A DNA stretch of 43,530 bases from UBA10906 sp049296695 (GCA_049296695.1 JBAQSX010000186.1:1-43530), one strand, 5' to 3'. Positions 16,369 through 25,432 are shown, counted from the stretch's first letter. Notes: a model not told the origin generated them from the letters alone. Numbers and translations: made by a program.

Positions 16369-18276
16369 ATGCCAGCAATTACTCTTCCAGATGGTTCTCA
16401 GCGTCACTTCGATTCTGCGGTCACCGTATTGGACGTTGCCCAAAGCATCGGTACAGGTCTTGCAAAAGCCACGCTAGCTGGCAAAGTCAACGGTGAATTA
16501 GTTGATGCCTCTACCTTGATTGAGCAAGATGCCAGTTTGCAAATCATTACCGCAAAAGATGCCGAAGGCGTTGATGTAATTCGTCATTCCACCGCACATT
16601 TACTCGCTCAAGCAGTTAAACAATTATTTCCTGATGCGCAAGTGACTATAGGGCCTGTGATTGAAAATGGCTTTTATTATGACTTTGCCTATTCTCGCCC
16701 CTTTACCCCAGATGATTTAGCGGCCATTGAAGAAAGAATGCAGCAACTCGTTGCCGCTGGTCATAGCGTTTCGCGTTCGACTTTATCACGCGAACAAGCA
16801 ATTGATTTCTTCTATAAACTAAACGAAAAATATAAAGCTGAGATTGTTGAGGCGATTCCTCATCATCAAGTGTTATCGCTCTATACCCAAGGCGAATTTA
16901 CTGATTTATGTAGAGGCCCGCACGTTCCTAATACTAATAAATTAGGCGCGTTTAAATTAATGAAAATTGCGGGTGCGTATTGGCGAGGCGACTCTAATAA
17001 TGAAATGTTGCAACGTATTTACGGCACTGCGTGGGGCGATAAAAAAGAATTACAAGCTTATTTAACCCGATTAGAAGAAGCTGAAAAACGCGATCATCGT
17101 AAATTAGCCAAAACCCTAGATTTATTTCATACCCAAGAAGAAGCACCCGGTATGGTGTTTTGGCATGAAAAAGGTTGGTTGATTTATCAACAAATTGAAC
17201 AATACATTCGTGCTAAATTACGCGTCAATGGTTATGCGGAAGTGAAAACCCCGCAACTGGTTGATAGAACTTTATGGGAAAAATCAGGGCATTGGGATAA
17301 ATTCGGTGCAATGATTTTTACAACGCATTCAGAGCATCGTGATTACGCTGTCAAACCCATGAACTGCCCCTGCCACGTTCAAATTTATAATCAAGGTTTA
17401 AAAAGTTATAAAGACCTACCGATTCGTTTGGCTGAATTTGGCTCGTGTCATCGTAATGAACCCTCAGGTACGTTGCACGGCTTGATGCGGGTGAGAAATT
17501 TTGTTCAAGACGACGCGCATATTTTTTGTACCGAAGAGCAAATTCAAAGCGAAGTTGCTACTTTTATCGATATGCTTTATGCAGTTTATAAAGACTTTGG
17601 TTTTGAAGAAGTCATTATAAAATTATCGACGCGGCCCGAAAATCGCGTGGGTGATGATAGTGTTTGGGATAAAGCCGAACATGCACTAGAATTAGCTTTA
17701 AATACCAAAGGTTTAGACTGGGATTTGCAACCAGGTGAAGGTGCATTTTACGGGCCTAAAATTGAATTCTCGTTAAAAGATTGTATTGGCAGAGTCTGGC
17801 AATGCGGCACTATTCAAGTCGATTTTTCTATGCCTCATCGTTTGGGTGCTAGCTATATTGCCGAAGATAGTTCTCGCCAAGTTCCTGTGATGTTACACAG
17901 AGCAATATTGGGTTCATTGGAACGCTTCATTGGTATTTTAATCGAACAATACGCAGGCACATTTCCTTTATGGTTATCGCCCGTGCAGATTATGGTTTTA
18001 ACTATTGCCGATAGACATCACGACTACGCAAAGCAAATACATGAACAATTAGAAACTGGTAATTTGCGGGTTAAATTAGACACCAGAAATGAAAAAATCG
18101 GTTTTAAAATTCGTGAGCATTCTATGCAAAGAGTACCGTATTTAGTCATTATCGGTGATAATGAATTGCAACAAAAAACAATTACAGTTCGCACTCAAAA
18201 AGGTGTGGATTTAGGCAGTCTGACACTTGATAACTTTATTGCACAGTTAAATCAAGAAATTGCAGACAAACACTAA
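16369..18276 (+). CDS. thrS: Threonine--tRNA ligase
   Basis: This 635-residue protein (642 in E. coli) charges tRNA-Thr. It has an N-terminal TGS domain (MPAITLPDGSQRHFD), the editing domain with HSTAHLLAQAVKQLFP and the CRGPHVPNT site, then the class II core with MNCPCHVQIYN (zinc Cys about residue 334) and HRNEPSGTLHGLMRVRNF. The anticodon domain ends with LDTRNEKIGFKIREH. The frame is open upstream through the tRNA gene, but the ATG at 16369 matches the normal ThrS N-terminus. infC follows 22 nt later, so the two are co-transcribed as in E. coli. In E. coli thrS is autoregulated by a leader; the region here is short and no operator was identified. Confidence 0.98.
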   Translation: MPAITLPDGSQRHFDSAVTVLDVAQSIGTGLAKATLAGKVNGELVDASTLIEQDASLQIITAKDAEGVDVIRHSTAHLLAQAVKQLFPDAQVTIGPVIENGFYYDFAYSRPFTPDDLAAIEERMQQLVAAGHSVSRSTLSREQAIDFFYKLNEKYKAEIVEAIPHHQVLSLYTQGEFTDLCRGPHVPNTNKLGAFKLMKIAGAYWRGDSNNEMLQRIYGTAWGDKKELQAYLTRLEEAEKRDHRKLAKTLDLFHTQEEAPGMVFWHEKGWLIYQQIEQYIRAKLRVNGYAEVKTPQLVDRTLWEKSGHWDKFGAMIFTTHSEHRDYAVKPMNCPCHVQIYNQGLKSYKDLPIRLAEFGSCHRNEPSGTLHGLMRVRNFVQDDAHIFCTEEQIQSEVATFIDMLYAVYKDFGFEEVIIKLSTRPENRVGDDSVWDKAEHALELALNTKGLDWDLQPGEGAFYGPKIEFSLKDCIGRVWQCGTIQVDFSMPHRLGASYIAEDSSRQVPVMLHRAILGSLERFIGILIEQYAGTFPLWLSPVQIMVLTIADRHHDYAKQIHEQLETGNLRVKLDTRNEKIGFKIREHSMQRVPYLVIIGDNELQQKTITVRTQKGVDLGSLTLDNFIAQLNQEIADKH

Positions 18277-18298
18277 TTACTGCTTGGAGGATTGAGGT

Positions 18299-18823
18299 AT
18301 CGCTACTAAAAAAGATGAAACGCGCTTAAACGACATGATTACCGCTCGGCGGGTGCGTGTGACAGGTGCGGAAGGTGAAGCATTAGGCATCATCCCTTTA
18401 GATGAGGCCAAGCGTATTGCTTACGCAGCAGACTTGGATTTAGTGGAAATATCACCCAACGCTGATCCGCCCGTTTGCAAAATAATGAATTACGGCAAAT
18501 ACCAGTTTGAACTCAATAAAAAATTGGCAATTGCGCGTAAAAAACAAAAGCAAATTCAGGTCAAAGAAATTAAATTCAGACCGGGTACTGACGAAGGTGA
18601 TTATCAAGTTAAATTAAGAAGTTTAATTAAATTTCTTAATGAAGGTGATAAAACTAAAATCACAGTACGTTATCGTGGGCGCGAAATGGCACACCGAGAA
18701 ATCGGTATGGATCAATTAAAGCGTATTGAAAAAGATTTAGAAGAATTAGCCATAGTCGAACAGTTTCCGAAAATGGAAGGACGACAAATGGTCATGGTTA
18801 TGGCACCTAAAAAGAAGAAATAA
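18299..18823 (+). CDS. infC: Translation initiation factor IF-3, ATC start codon
   Basis: IF-3 binds the 30S subunit, prevents 70S joining and rejects wrong start codons. The first ATG in frame (18335) lies inside the conserved N-domain. Extending upstream gives ATC at 18299 (ATC GCT ACT AAA AAA GAT..), 8 nt behind a perfect GGAGG (18286-18290). This yields 174 residues beginning (M)ATKKDETRLNDMITA, close to the usual 170-180. Conserved blocks include DLDLVEISPNADPPVCKIM, YGKYQFE and VKEIKFRPGTDEGDYQ. A rare AUU/AUC/AUA start is the known autoregulatory device of infC: IF-3 itself blocks initiation on it. It is in operon with thrS and upstream of rpmI-rplT. Confidence 0.93.
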   Translation: MATKKDETRLNDMITARRVRVTGAEGEALGIIPLDEAKRIAYAADLDLVEISPNADPPVCKIMNYGKYQFELNKKLAIARKKQKQIQVKEIKFRPGTDEGDYQVKLRSLIKFLNEGDKTKITVRYRGREMAHREIGMDQLKRIEKDLEELAIVEQFPKMEGRQMVMVMAPKKKK

Positions 18824-18847
18824 ACGCTGTTATAACTGTATCGATAC

Positions 18848-18883
18848 AATGTCAGATGCTTTATTAATAAAGTATCTGACATT
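18848..18883 (+). terminator. Long hairpin between infC and rpmI
   Basis: AATGTCAGAT.. pairs with ..ATCTGACATT, and the inner CTTTA/TAAAG also pairs, giving a stem of about 15 bp with a single mismatch. A short, weak T-run follows. It could be a partial terminator of infC or part of the rpmI-rplT leader. The rest of the gap holds a second perfect 10-bp stem (18953-18962 with 18966-18975) and a direct repeat TAATAATTAAAG; L20 autoregulation of this leader is known in E. coli, but no L20 site was identified here. Confidence 0.5.
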
Positions 18884-19094
18884 TGTGCGTTTTAGGGGTT
18901 GGAAAATAACCTATCAAATTATCGCTTAATAATTAAAGTTATTAACGCTAATAATTAAAGAGACTCTCTTTAATTTAATACAAACAAGGACTGAATTGTA
19001 TCGCGTATGACGCGCTTAATTCTTCAGGGCTCGCATTGTGCCTTGCTGAGTTTACTTAAGGATTTTTTTTCACTACTTTATTGGAGCTAAACAA

Positions 19095-19292
19095 ATGCCG
19101 AAAATAAAAACCAATCGCGGTGCTGCTAAGCGTTTAAAGCGTACAGGCAACGGCGGTTTTAAATGTGGACATTCACACCGTCGTCACATTTTGACCAAAA
19201 AAACGACTAAAAGAAAAAGACAGTTGCGCTCGCCTATGGCTGTGCATCCTTCAGATGTGCGTATGGCAATACGCATGTTGCCTTACAGTTAA
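19095..19292 (+). CDS. rpmI: 50S ribosomal protein L35
   Basis: This 65-residue basic protein begins MPKIKTNRGAAKRLKRTGNG, with the internal HSHRRHILTKKTTKRKRQLR segment typical of L35, and is the usual length. GGAG at 19082-19085 serves as ribosome-binding site ahead of the ATG. rplT follows after 9 nt, so the pair is translated from one message. Confidence 0.98.
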   Translation: MPKIKTNRGAAKRLKRTGNGGFKCGHSHRRHILTKKTTKRKRQLRSPMAVHPSDVRMAIRMLPYS

Positions 19293-19301
19293 GGAGCTAA
19301 C

Positions 19302-19667
19302 ATGGCAAGAGTTAAACGTGGTGTAACAGCAAGAGCCAGACACAAAAAGATTTTAAAGCAAGCAAAAGGCTACTACGGCGCACGGAGTCGGGTCTATCGC
19401 GTTGCTAAACAAGCGGTTATTAAAGCGGGTCAATATGCGTACCGCGACCGCAAACAGAAAAAACGTCAATTCCGCGCTTTGTGGATTGTGCGTATCAATG
19501 CCGCCGCTAGAATGTTTGGTATTTCTTACAGTCGTTTGATTAATGGCTTGAATAAAGCTAATGTCGCAATCGATCGTAAAGTATTAGCCGATATTGCAGT
19601 GCGTGATATTGACGCTTTTGGCAAAATTGCTGAAATTGCAAAAGCTAATCAAAGTCCTAAATCTTAA
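19302..19667 (+). CDS. rplT: 50S ribosomal protein L20
   Basis: The protein has 121 residues (118 in E. coli), begins MARVKRGVTARARHKKIL and contains YYGARSRVYRVAKQAVIKAG and RKQKKRQFRALWIVRINAA. L20 is needed early in 50S assembly and in E. coli represses its own operon. AAGGAG lies just upstream of the ATG. In many gammaproteobacteria pheS-pheT-ihfA follow directly; here a two-gene accessory block (19877-21090) lies between rplT and pheS. Confidence 0.98.
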   Translation: MARVKRGVTARARHKKILKQAKGYYGARSRVYRVAKQAVIKAGQYAYRDRKQKKRQFRALWIVRINAAARMFGISYSRLINGLNKANVAIDRKVLADIAVRDIDAFGKIAEIAKANQSPKS

Positions 19668-19679
19668 TTAGGTATTATT

Positions 19680-19707
19680 GCCCGTTTTTAAATCATTTAA
19701 AACGGGC
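19680..19707 (+). terminator. Probable terminator behind rplT
   Basis: GCCCGTTTT(T)AAA pairs with TTTAAAACGGGC, with one bulged T. The following T-run is poor (AGTTTC), so termination may be incomplete. Confidence 0.55.
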
Positions 19708-19876
19708 AGTTTCAATTCTAAGTGTTGAACAAAATACGAATATCAATTTACATATTGATGTTCAAAGAATAATATATTAACGGGTTTGTCGAAATTATTT
19801 TTTAAATTGTTTCTGACGTTTGCCCATTACTTTTTTACACTTTTGTTTGAATTAGATTTTTATACTAGGTAATGAT

Positions 19877-20128
19877 ATGCCCCTTTCATATAATGAGTTT
19901 GTTAAAGGACTCGATGAGAAACTTTCAAAGTTAAAGAATGGAGAACAGATTTCAGGAATGACAGCATGTAAAGTTTGCAGTATTCCCTTGCAAGAAACTG
20001 TGACGGGATGTCGGATTATAAACGGTGATCATGTGTGCAGTGATTGTTACTTTGATGCTTTCGGCGATGAACTTGATGCGCATCCTATTCGTATGCCGCG
20101 CCATGCACATGCTCATAATGGAGTATAG
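19877..20128 (+). CDS. Small CxxC...CxxC protein, 83 aa
   Basis: The protein carries two CxxC pairs (C31-x2-C34 and C54-x2-C57) plus C45, a pattern that would bind one zinc as in zinc-ribbon or LIM-like knuckles. The N-terminus is helical and charged (NEFVKGLDEKLSKLKNGEQ), and the C-terminus is His-rich (MPRHAHAHNGV). It is not recognised as a named family. The next gene starts 2 nt after its stop, and its GGAG is inside this gene, so the two are translationally coupled and likely work together. A TATACT box is present about 15 nt before the ATG. Confidence 0.65.
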   Translation: MPLSYNEFVKGLDEKLSKLKNGEQISGMTACKVCSIPLQETVTGCRIINGDHVCSDCYFDAFGDELDAHPIRMPRHAHAHNGV

Positions 20129-20130
20129 AA

Positions 20131-21090
20131 TTGAAAACCTATTTTTTTGGCAAGGAAGAAATAGATTGTTATTGTAGTGACCTTGCTGAAAGGTTGATAA
20201 AGCTAGATGGCGATTATCCAACATTGTGGTGTTTGATTGGATTTTCTGGTGAAAAAATTGCTAGAGTAGTAATTGATTTTATTAGAGAGAAAGGTGGGTC
20301 AACTCCCAATGTGGTAATCGCTTCTTACGATAGGAATAACAAAAATGTTATTTTTACCGATGGGTATGAAGAAAATTGTTTTAAAACTGAAAAGCCAATT
20401 TTGATTATCGATAGTTCAATACATTCGGGCAAATCTATGCTCAATGTTGCAAAAAAACTAAATGCTGAAGGTGCTAATCATTTAATTAGTTATAGTCTCG
20501 TATTAAAACGCAGTGCTGATTTTATTCCGACCTACTTTGGGGTAATAATTGACGATTATGATAGAGCTTTTTTTCAGCTAGATAAAATTCCAAATAATAG
20601 AATGTTGAAAAACAAACCATTTGGTATTGTGCGGACGCTAGTTCCAGAAGATGCTCATCGCAATCCTCCCTATGTAGAAATGGATATGGCAGATAAAGCT
20701 CTTGAAATACATTTCGGGGATTTTATTTATGAAAAAGAAACCATAGATTCAAAAGTTTATGTATTCGAGTTAGACGGGAAAATTGAAGCTATTTTAAGTT
20801 TTCGATATAAATCTAATGGATCGTTATTTATAGATTTTATTGCCACAAGCAATAATAAGAATATTCGTGGACAAAAAGTTGGTGGTATGTTGATGCGCTG
20901 GGCTGAGTCTTGTGCGAGATCATCAAACTGTTGTTGTATCGAATTATACGCAATTGAAGAAAGAGTTTCATTTTATGAAAACTGCGAATATAAAAGAATT
21001 GGAAAAACTTTAGATTGTGGAACAGCAGGAACATTTGTTTTAATGCGAAGAGAGTTACTTTATAATATTAAAAAATTAAATATTGAATAA
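20131..21090 (+). CDS. Phosphoribosyltransferase-GNAT fusion protein
   Basis: The 319-residue product seems to join two enzymes. Residues ~25-150 resemble a type I phosphoribosyltransferase: LWCLIGFSGEKIARVV, then ILIIDSSIHSGKSM (90-103), which has the acidic-DSSxxSG-K/T PRPP loop shape. Residues ~200-310 are a GNAT domain: RGQKVGGMLMRWAE (246-259, acetyl-CoA loop) and SFYENCEYKRIGK (280-292). The start is TTG, 2 nt after the stop of the small CxxC gene, with GGAG 8 nt upstream; no ATG fits better. PRTase-fold proteins act in nucleotide salvage, stress operons and some retron-type defence effectors. Which applies here is unknown. The block interrupts the usual rplT-pheS order. Confidence 0.7.
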   Translation: MKTYFFGKEEIDCYCSDLAERLIKLDGDYPTLWCLIGFSGEKIARVVIDFIREKGGSTPNVVIASYDRNNKNVIFTDGYEENCFKTEKPILIIDSSIHSGKSMLNVAKKLNAEGANHLISYSLVLKRSADFIPTYFGVIIDDYDRAFFQLDKIPNNRMLKNKPFGIVRTLVPEDAHRNPPYVEMDMADKALEIHFGDFIYEKETIDSKVYVFELDGKIEAILSFRYKSNGSLFIDFIATSNNKNIRGQKVGGMLMRWAESCARSSNCCCIELYAIEERVSFYENCEYKRIGKTLDCGTAGTFVLMRRELLYNIKKLNIE

Positions 21091-21268
21091 TAAAACCTAA
21101 CGTATTAAAAATCTAAAATAATTGCTATTGAAAATACACCTTTTTATTGTCAATCAATTAGAGGAATCAATTCAAACTTAATTTTAAATCGTCAATACAG
21201 TGCAATCGCCCAATTAGCACTATCTCATGTTAAAATTTCATTTTTAACACAACACAGCGAAACACACC

Positions 21269-22288
21269 GTGTCCACATCTTTAAACGAACTTCTCAGCCA
21301 AGCCCTAGCGGCAATTCAACAAGCCAGCGATCTTAATCAATTGGATGGTGTACGCGTCCAATATTTAGGTAAAAAAGGCTTATTTACTGAGCAAATGCAA
21401 CAACTTGGCAAACTTGAGCCTGAGCAACGCCGTGCTGTTGGTCAAGTGATTAATCAAGCCAAAGAGCAGTTTCAAAATCAATTAGAAGCCAAAAAAACCT
21501 TATTAGAACAAGCGGCACTCAATGCACGACTTGCCAATGAACGCATCGATGTCACCTTAGCAGGACGCGGACAAAGCACAGGCGGCTTGCATCCTGTTAC
21601 CACTACTTTGCGCCGTATCAGCAAAATTTTTGCCAGCGTTGGTTTTAATGTGGTTGAAGGGCCTGAAATTGAAGATGATTATCACAACTTTGAAGCCTTA
21701 AATATCCCCGCGTATCACCCTGCTCGCGCTATGCACGACACTTTTTATTTTGATGCGCACCGCGTATTAAGAACACATACTTCACCTGTACAAATTCGGG
21801 TGATGGAATCACAAACACCACCCTTAAAAGTAATTGCGCCCGGCCGTGTGTATCGTTGTGATTCTGATATTACCCATACCCCCATGTTTCATCAAGTGGA
21901 AGGCTTTTTAGTCGATACCGATGTGAGCTTTGCTGATTTAAAAGGCGTGGTTTATGAATTTCTACAAGCCTTTTTTGAAAAAGACAGTCAAGTCCGTTTT
22001 AGACCTTCTTATTTTCCTTTTACCGAACCTTCTGCCGAAGTTGATATTGAATGTGTGATCTGTAACGGCGCGGGTTGTAGAGTTTGTAAACAAACTGGCT
22101 GGTTAGAAATTATGGGTTGCGGCATGATTCATCCTGAAGTATTTAAAGCGGTGGGTATTGATAGTGAAAAATATACAGGCTTTGCTTTTGGGATGGGCGT
22201 AGAACGTTTAGCGATGTTACGTTATGGCATTAATGATTTACGTTTGTTTTTTGAAAATGATGTAAATTTTTTAAAGCAATTTAATTAA
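21269..22288 (+). CDS. pheS: Phenylalanine--tRNA ligase alpha subunit
   Basis: This 339-residue protein (327 in E. coli) has an N-terminal coiled region (residues 1-95) followed by the class II core: GLHPVTTTLRRISKIF, GPEIEDDYHNFEALNIP, HDTFYFD, RTHTSPVQIRVM, PGRVYRCDSDITHTPMFHQ and GFAFGMGVERLAMLRYGI. The start is GTG (GTG TCC ACA TCT). It needs PheT to form the alpha2-beta2 enzyme, yet no pheT follows; the next 500 bp hold a hairpin and a probable dead transposase. pheT must be elsewhere in the genome. Confidence 0.98.
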   Translation: MSTSLNELLSQALAAIQQASDLNQLDGVRVQYLGKKGLFTEQMQQLGKLEPEQRRAVGQVINQAKEQFQNQLEAKKTLLEQAALNARLANERIDVTLAGRGQSTGGLHPVTTTLRRISKIFASVGFNVVEGPEIEDDYHNFEALNIPAYHPARAMHDTFYFDAHRVLRTHTSPVQIRVMESQTPPLKVIAPGRVYRCDSDITHTPMFHQVEGFLVDTDVSFADLKGVVYEFLQAFFEKDSQVRFRPSYFPFTEPSAEVDIECVICNGAGCRVCKQTGWLEIMGCGMIHPEVFKAVGIDSEKYTGFAFGMGVERLAMLRYGINDLRLFFENDVNFLKQFN

Positions 22289-22318
22289 AGATATTCACAA
22301 AAATAGAATCACAAAATT

Positions 22319-22350
22319 AAAGTAGGTATGATTTTAATCCTACCTACTTT
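22319..22350 (+). terminator. Hairpin behind pheS
   Basis: A 10-bp stem (AAAGTAGGTA with TACCTACTTT) closes a 12-nt loop, 30 nt after the pheS stop. The T-run is short, so this is only a probable terminator. Confidence 0.5.
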
Positions 22351-22359
22351 AGGATATTC

Positions 22360-22620
22360 TCTTGTGCGCCTTTATCCGCAATTGTCGCTGTTTTAGGCGG
22401 TAACATTATTTTTGAACTATCGACTGCCAAGACATAAAAAACCCCAATACTTTCGGTAGTCATCATCGCTAAATAAGGTTTCTACTACAGCATCTTATAA
22501 ATGCGCTGTGTTCCACTTTGCCCATCATCTGACTATTACATGTTTTTTCTTCTTTAGCCTATTTTGTAAGTTTCCTTAACTAGGCATGTTGTTCTCGTGT
22601 AAACCCCCTTTTTTTGATAA
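22360..22620 (-). pseudogene. Probable transposase remnant
   Basis: On the minus strand, broken frames give pieces such as WAKWNTAHL*DAVVETLF, SDDDYRKYWG and LAVDSSKIMLPPKTA. The last resembles the stretch around the first catalytic Asp in IS4-like DDE transposases (xVDxSxIxLP). There are several stops and shifts and no clear ends. It sits where pheT would be expected, so an insertion may have helped separate pheS from pheT. Confidence 0.35.
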
Positions 22621-22676
22621 AAGGGCAATATTAAAACGTTATAAGCGATTATGAGAAGCTGATATATTTTATTATT

Positions 22677-22722
22677 TTTTAACTCACCGACACCCAATCG
22701 ACTGACTATTGGTGAGTTAAAA
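22677..22722. repeat. Inverted repeat between pheS and mutL
   Basis: TTTTAACTCACC (22677-22688) and GGTGAGTTAAAA (22711-22722) are perfect complements around a 22-nt spacer. It lies 63 nt behind the mutL stop, so it may be a terminator for mutL, or one end of the decayed element beside it. Confidence 0.6.
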
Positions 22723-22785
22723 TAATGTCTATTTAAATAACCGCTTATTTCATTAGTTACGCATTATAAGATTTGCACTACTCAA

Positions 22786-24594
22786 TTAATGTCCCCGCAA
22801 AAACAACTTATCTAAATCTTTAATGCTTAATTCAATCCACGTCGGTCTGCCATGATTGCATTGCGCTGAGCGTTGCGTTTTTTCAAGGGCGCGTAGTAAC
22901 GCGTTCATTTCCCCGCCACTTAAACGCCGACCCGCCCGAACTGAACTGTGACAGGCCATTGTGGCTAATAATTGATGGCAATGTTGCTGGATGCGTTGAC
23001 TGCTATCGTGTTCACTTAAATCCGCCAGCACGTCACGCAAGAGTTGTTCAATATCGCTATCAATCAATAACGCAGGAATCGCCCGAATTAAAATACTTTC
23101 AGGCGCAGTGCGATTTAATTCAAAACCAAAGGCACTAAATAAGGCGTGTTCTTGTTCGACTAAATCGGCTTCGGCTGTGGTGACGGTCAGTTTTATCGAT
23201 AATAACAAAGGCTGGCTGGGAATCGCGCCTTGTTGGTATTGCTGTTTGAGGGCTTCATAGGTAATGCGTTCGTGAGCGGCGTGAGCATCAACTAAAATTA
23301 AACCATTAGCGGTTTCTGCAAGAATATAAATAGCGTGTAGATGCGCGAGTGCATAACCTAAAGGCGGAATGCTTTCAGGTGGCGGGGCTTCATTAAAGGT
23401 ATCGTTTGCTGAGTACAAGACGCTATACGCTTGCAAAGTTTCTGCCACGCTTAAGGGTGCTGTAGGAGTATTATCATAAGGCAAACTGGCTTGTTGATAA
23501 TAAGGACGTGAATTGTAAAACACTTGCTCTGGCGCGTTGTTAGAAAAGCTAGTACGCGTTGATGAAAGATTAGCCGTTATTGAATCAGTCACACTGGCTT
23601 GCTGGGACTTCTGTTCAGCAATGGCTTGATGCAGGGCAGTGAATAAAAAATCATGCACGAAACGACTATCACGAAAACGCACTTCCAATTTAGCAGGATG
23701 CACATTCACATCAACGAGGCTGGGGTCTAAACTCAAATACAGCACAAACACAGGATGACGCTCAGCAAACAAGACATCGTGATAGGCTTGTTTAACCGCA
23801 TGTGAGACCAGCTTATCTTTAATCAATCGACCATTGACATAAAAAAACTGCATATCAGGCTGACTACGCGAACAAGTCGGCTGTCCTAACCAACCGCTAA
23901 GCGTCAAGCCGCCGCGACTAACACTAATCGCAATAGCAGTCTCGCTAAAACTCGCGCCACAAACATGCGCCAGTCGTTGTTTACGTTCAGCTTCATTGCT
24001 GGCAGGTTTGAGTTGGAGCAGTTCTTTTTGTTTATGACTTAAACTAAAACCGCAACCAAAACGACTCAATGCCATGCGTTTGACGAGCGTGTCGATGTGT
24101 CCAAATTCGGTTTTTTCTGTTTTGAGAAATTTGCGCCGCGCTGGAATGTTATAAAACAAATCACGCACTTCAACGCTAGTGCCTTGAGGATGTGGGTCAG
24201 GTTGGATGTCAGCACTAGAGCCGTTAATGCGCCATGCACAATCACTGTCAGCTATCCGCGAAATTAAGCTCAGTTTGGCAACTGCGTTAATACTACTCAG
24301 GGCTTCACCGCGAAAACCCATGCTGGTGACTTGCTCTAAATCAGCTAAGCTGGCAATTTTGCTAGTCGCATGACGCGCCAACGCTAAGCTTAAATCCTCT
24401 TTAACAATGCCACTGCCATTGTCGCGGATTTTAATTAAGCCCACGCCGCCTTGTTCAATATCGATATAAATCTGCGTCGCGCCTGCATCAAGGCTATTTT
24501 CAATGAGTTCTTTAACAATGGAGGCGGGACGTTCAATAATTTCACCCGCCGCGATTTGATGAACTAATTGGCTAGGTAAGGTATGTATGCGCAT
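22786..24594 (-). CDS. mutL: DNA mismatch repair protein MutL (endonuclease type)
   Basis: This 602-residue protein has an N-terminal GHKL ATPase domain: IAAGEIIERPASIVKELIEN, SLDAGAT, IRDNGSGI, ATSKI and GFRGEALSSI. A variable linker (about 335-400) follows, then the C-terminal dimer domain. That domain holds DAHAAHERITYE (about 435-446), which fits the metal-binding DxHA(X)2E(X)4E motif of endonuclease-type MutL, with ACHSSVRAG and CNHGRPTW completing the site. E. coli MutL lacks this motif and relies on MutH, so mismatch repair here is probably MutH-independent. It is complete and stands alone, without miaA or amiB as neighbours. Confidence 0.96.
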   Translation of the reverse strand: MRIHTLPSQLVHQIAAGEIIERPASIVKELIENSLDAGATQIYIDIEQGGVGLIKIRDNGSGIVKEDLSLALARHATSKIASLADLEQVTSMGFRGEALSSINAVAKLSLISRIADSDCAWRINGSSADIQPDPHPQGTSVEVRDLFYNIPARRKFLKTEKTEFGHIDTLVKRMALSRFGCGFSLSHKQKELLQLKPASNEAERKQRLAHVCGASFSETAIAISVSRGGLTLSGWLGQPTCSRSQPDMQFFYVNGRLIKDKLVSHAVKQAYHDVLFAERHPVFVLYLSLDPSLVDVNVHPAKLEVRFRDSRFVHDFLFTALHQAIAEQKSQQASVTDSITANLSSTRTSFSNNAPEQVFYNSRPYYQQASLPYDNTPTAPLSVAETLQAYSVLYSANDTFNEAPPPESIPPLGYALAHLHAIYILAETANGLILVDAHAAHERITYEALKQQYQQGAIPSQPLLLSIKLTVTTAEADLVEQEHALFSAFGFELNRTAPESILIRAIPALLIDSDIEQLLRDVLADLSEHDSSQRIQQHCHQLLATMACHSSVRAGRRLSGGEMNALLRALEKTQRSAQCNHGRPTWIELSIKDLDKLFLRGH

Positions 24595-25432
24595 GAGAAA
24601 TAGCTTATGTAAATTAGCTTACGAATGATAAAAATGGGCTAATTGGTAGTGGAAAAGTATGAGTCTCTTGATTATAAAGCTAAATGAATTTGAGTGTATA
24701 ATGATGAATAAAATAAGAAGTAGCTCCTCAAAAAAGGAGGTTATATAGAAAACATACAAAAATAGATATAAAGAAAGATGGCGAGTATAAAAATAAAATG
24801 TAAGAAATGTTTGCGTGTTGCGTATATTTTCATGAAAAGTCAGAAGGCTATAAATGATGTTGATGTAATCATTGTAAATATGTACGATATAATAAGCCTG
24901 TGAAGTAGGTATAAAGACAAAATAATACCAATGGCACATAATGAAAGTGATACAAGAAATACCGCACGAGTTTTACAACACGTCAGAATGCAGTGATTTG
25001 AGAAATAAAAAAAGAATAATTAAGTAAAAGATATTAGAGTTGTTGTAATATAGTCATAACATATTGATTTTAAAATAGTAGCGGTGCAAATTTAAGTTTT
25101 TAATTCATTATTTAATATCCTAATTAACTTTTGAACAATGGATTTTTGTATAAACAATCAATATTGATTATGGCTAATTATAGAAAAATAAAGTCGTAAA
25201 GTATTCGCTTTTTTGGGGAAAATAATTAAAAATGTATAAAAACGCCCCAGTAATTGTGAAACTATATATATAGTGATGCTTGAGGCTGTTATTGGAAAAT
25301 AAAATTTACGCCTTATTGTTATTGCCATAAATATGAAGAAGCTGGAGTAATGTCTGCATAGGTAGTAGCAGATTCAGATAAATGACCTGTTATTTTTTCC
25401 GCTTATAATGGGGAAAAATTGATACTCAACTA
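24595..25432. other. Long AT-rich region without a convincing gene
   Basis: About 840 bp of very AT-rich DNA lie between mutL and a perfect inverted repeat. A minus-strand 106-codon frame (24619-24939) consists almost only of Phe, Tyr, Ile, Leu and Ser and has no ribosome-binding site or family feature, so it is not called. A small hairpin AGCTCCT..AGGAGGT occurs near 24722. No RNA gene or transposase was recognised. Confidence 0.5.

Noticed and set aside
24619..24939. 106-codon minus-strand frame in the AT-rich gap
   Set aside because: Its composition is almost only Phe, Tyr, Ile, Leu, Ser and His, as expected from random AT-rich DNA; no ribosome-binding site, no domain and no operon context.
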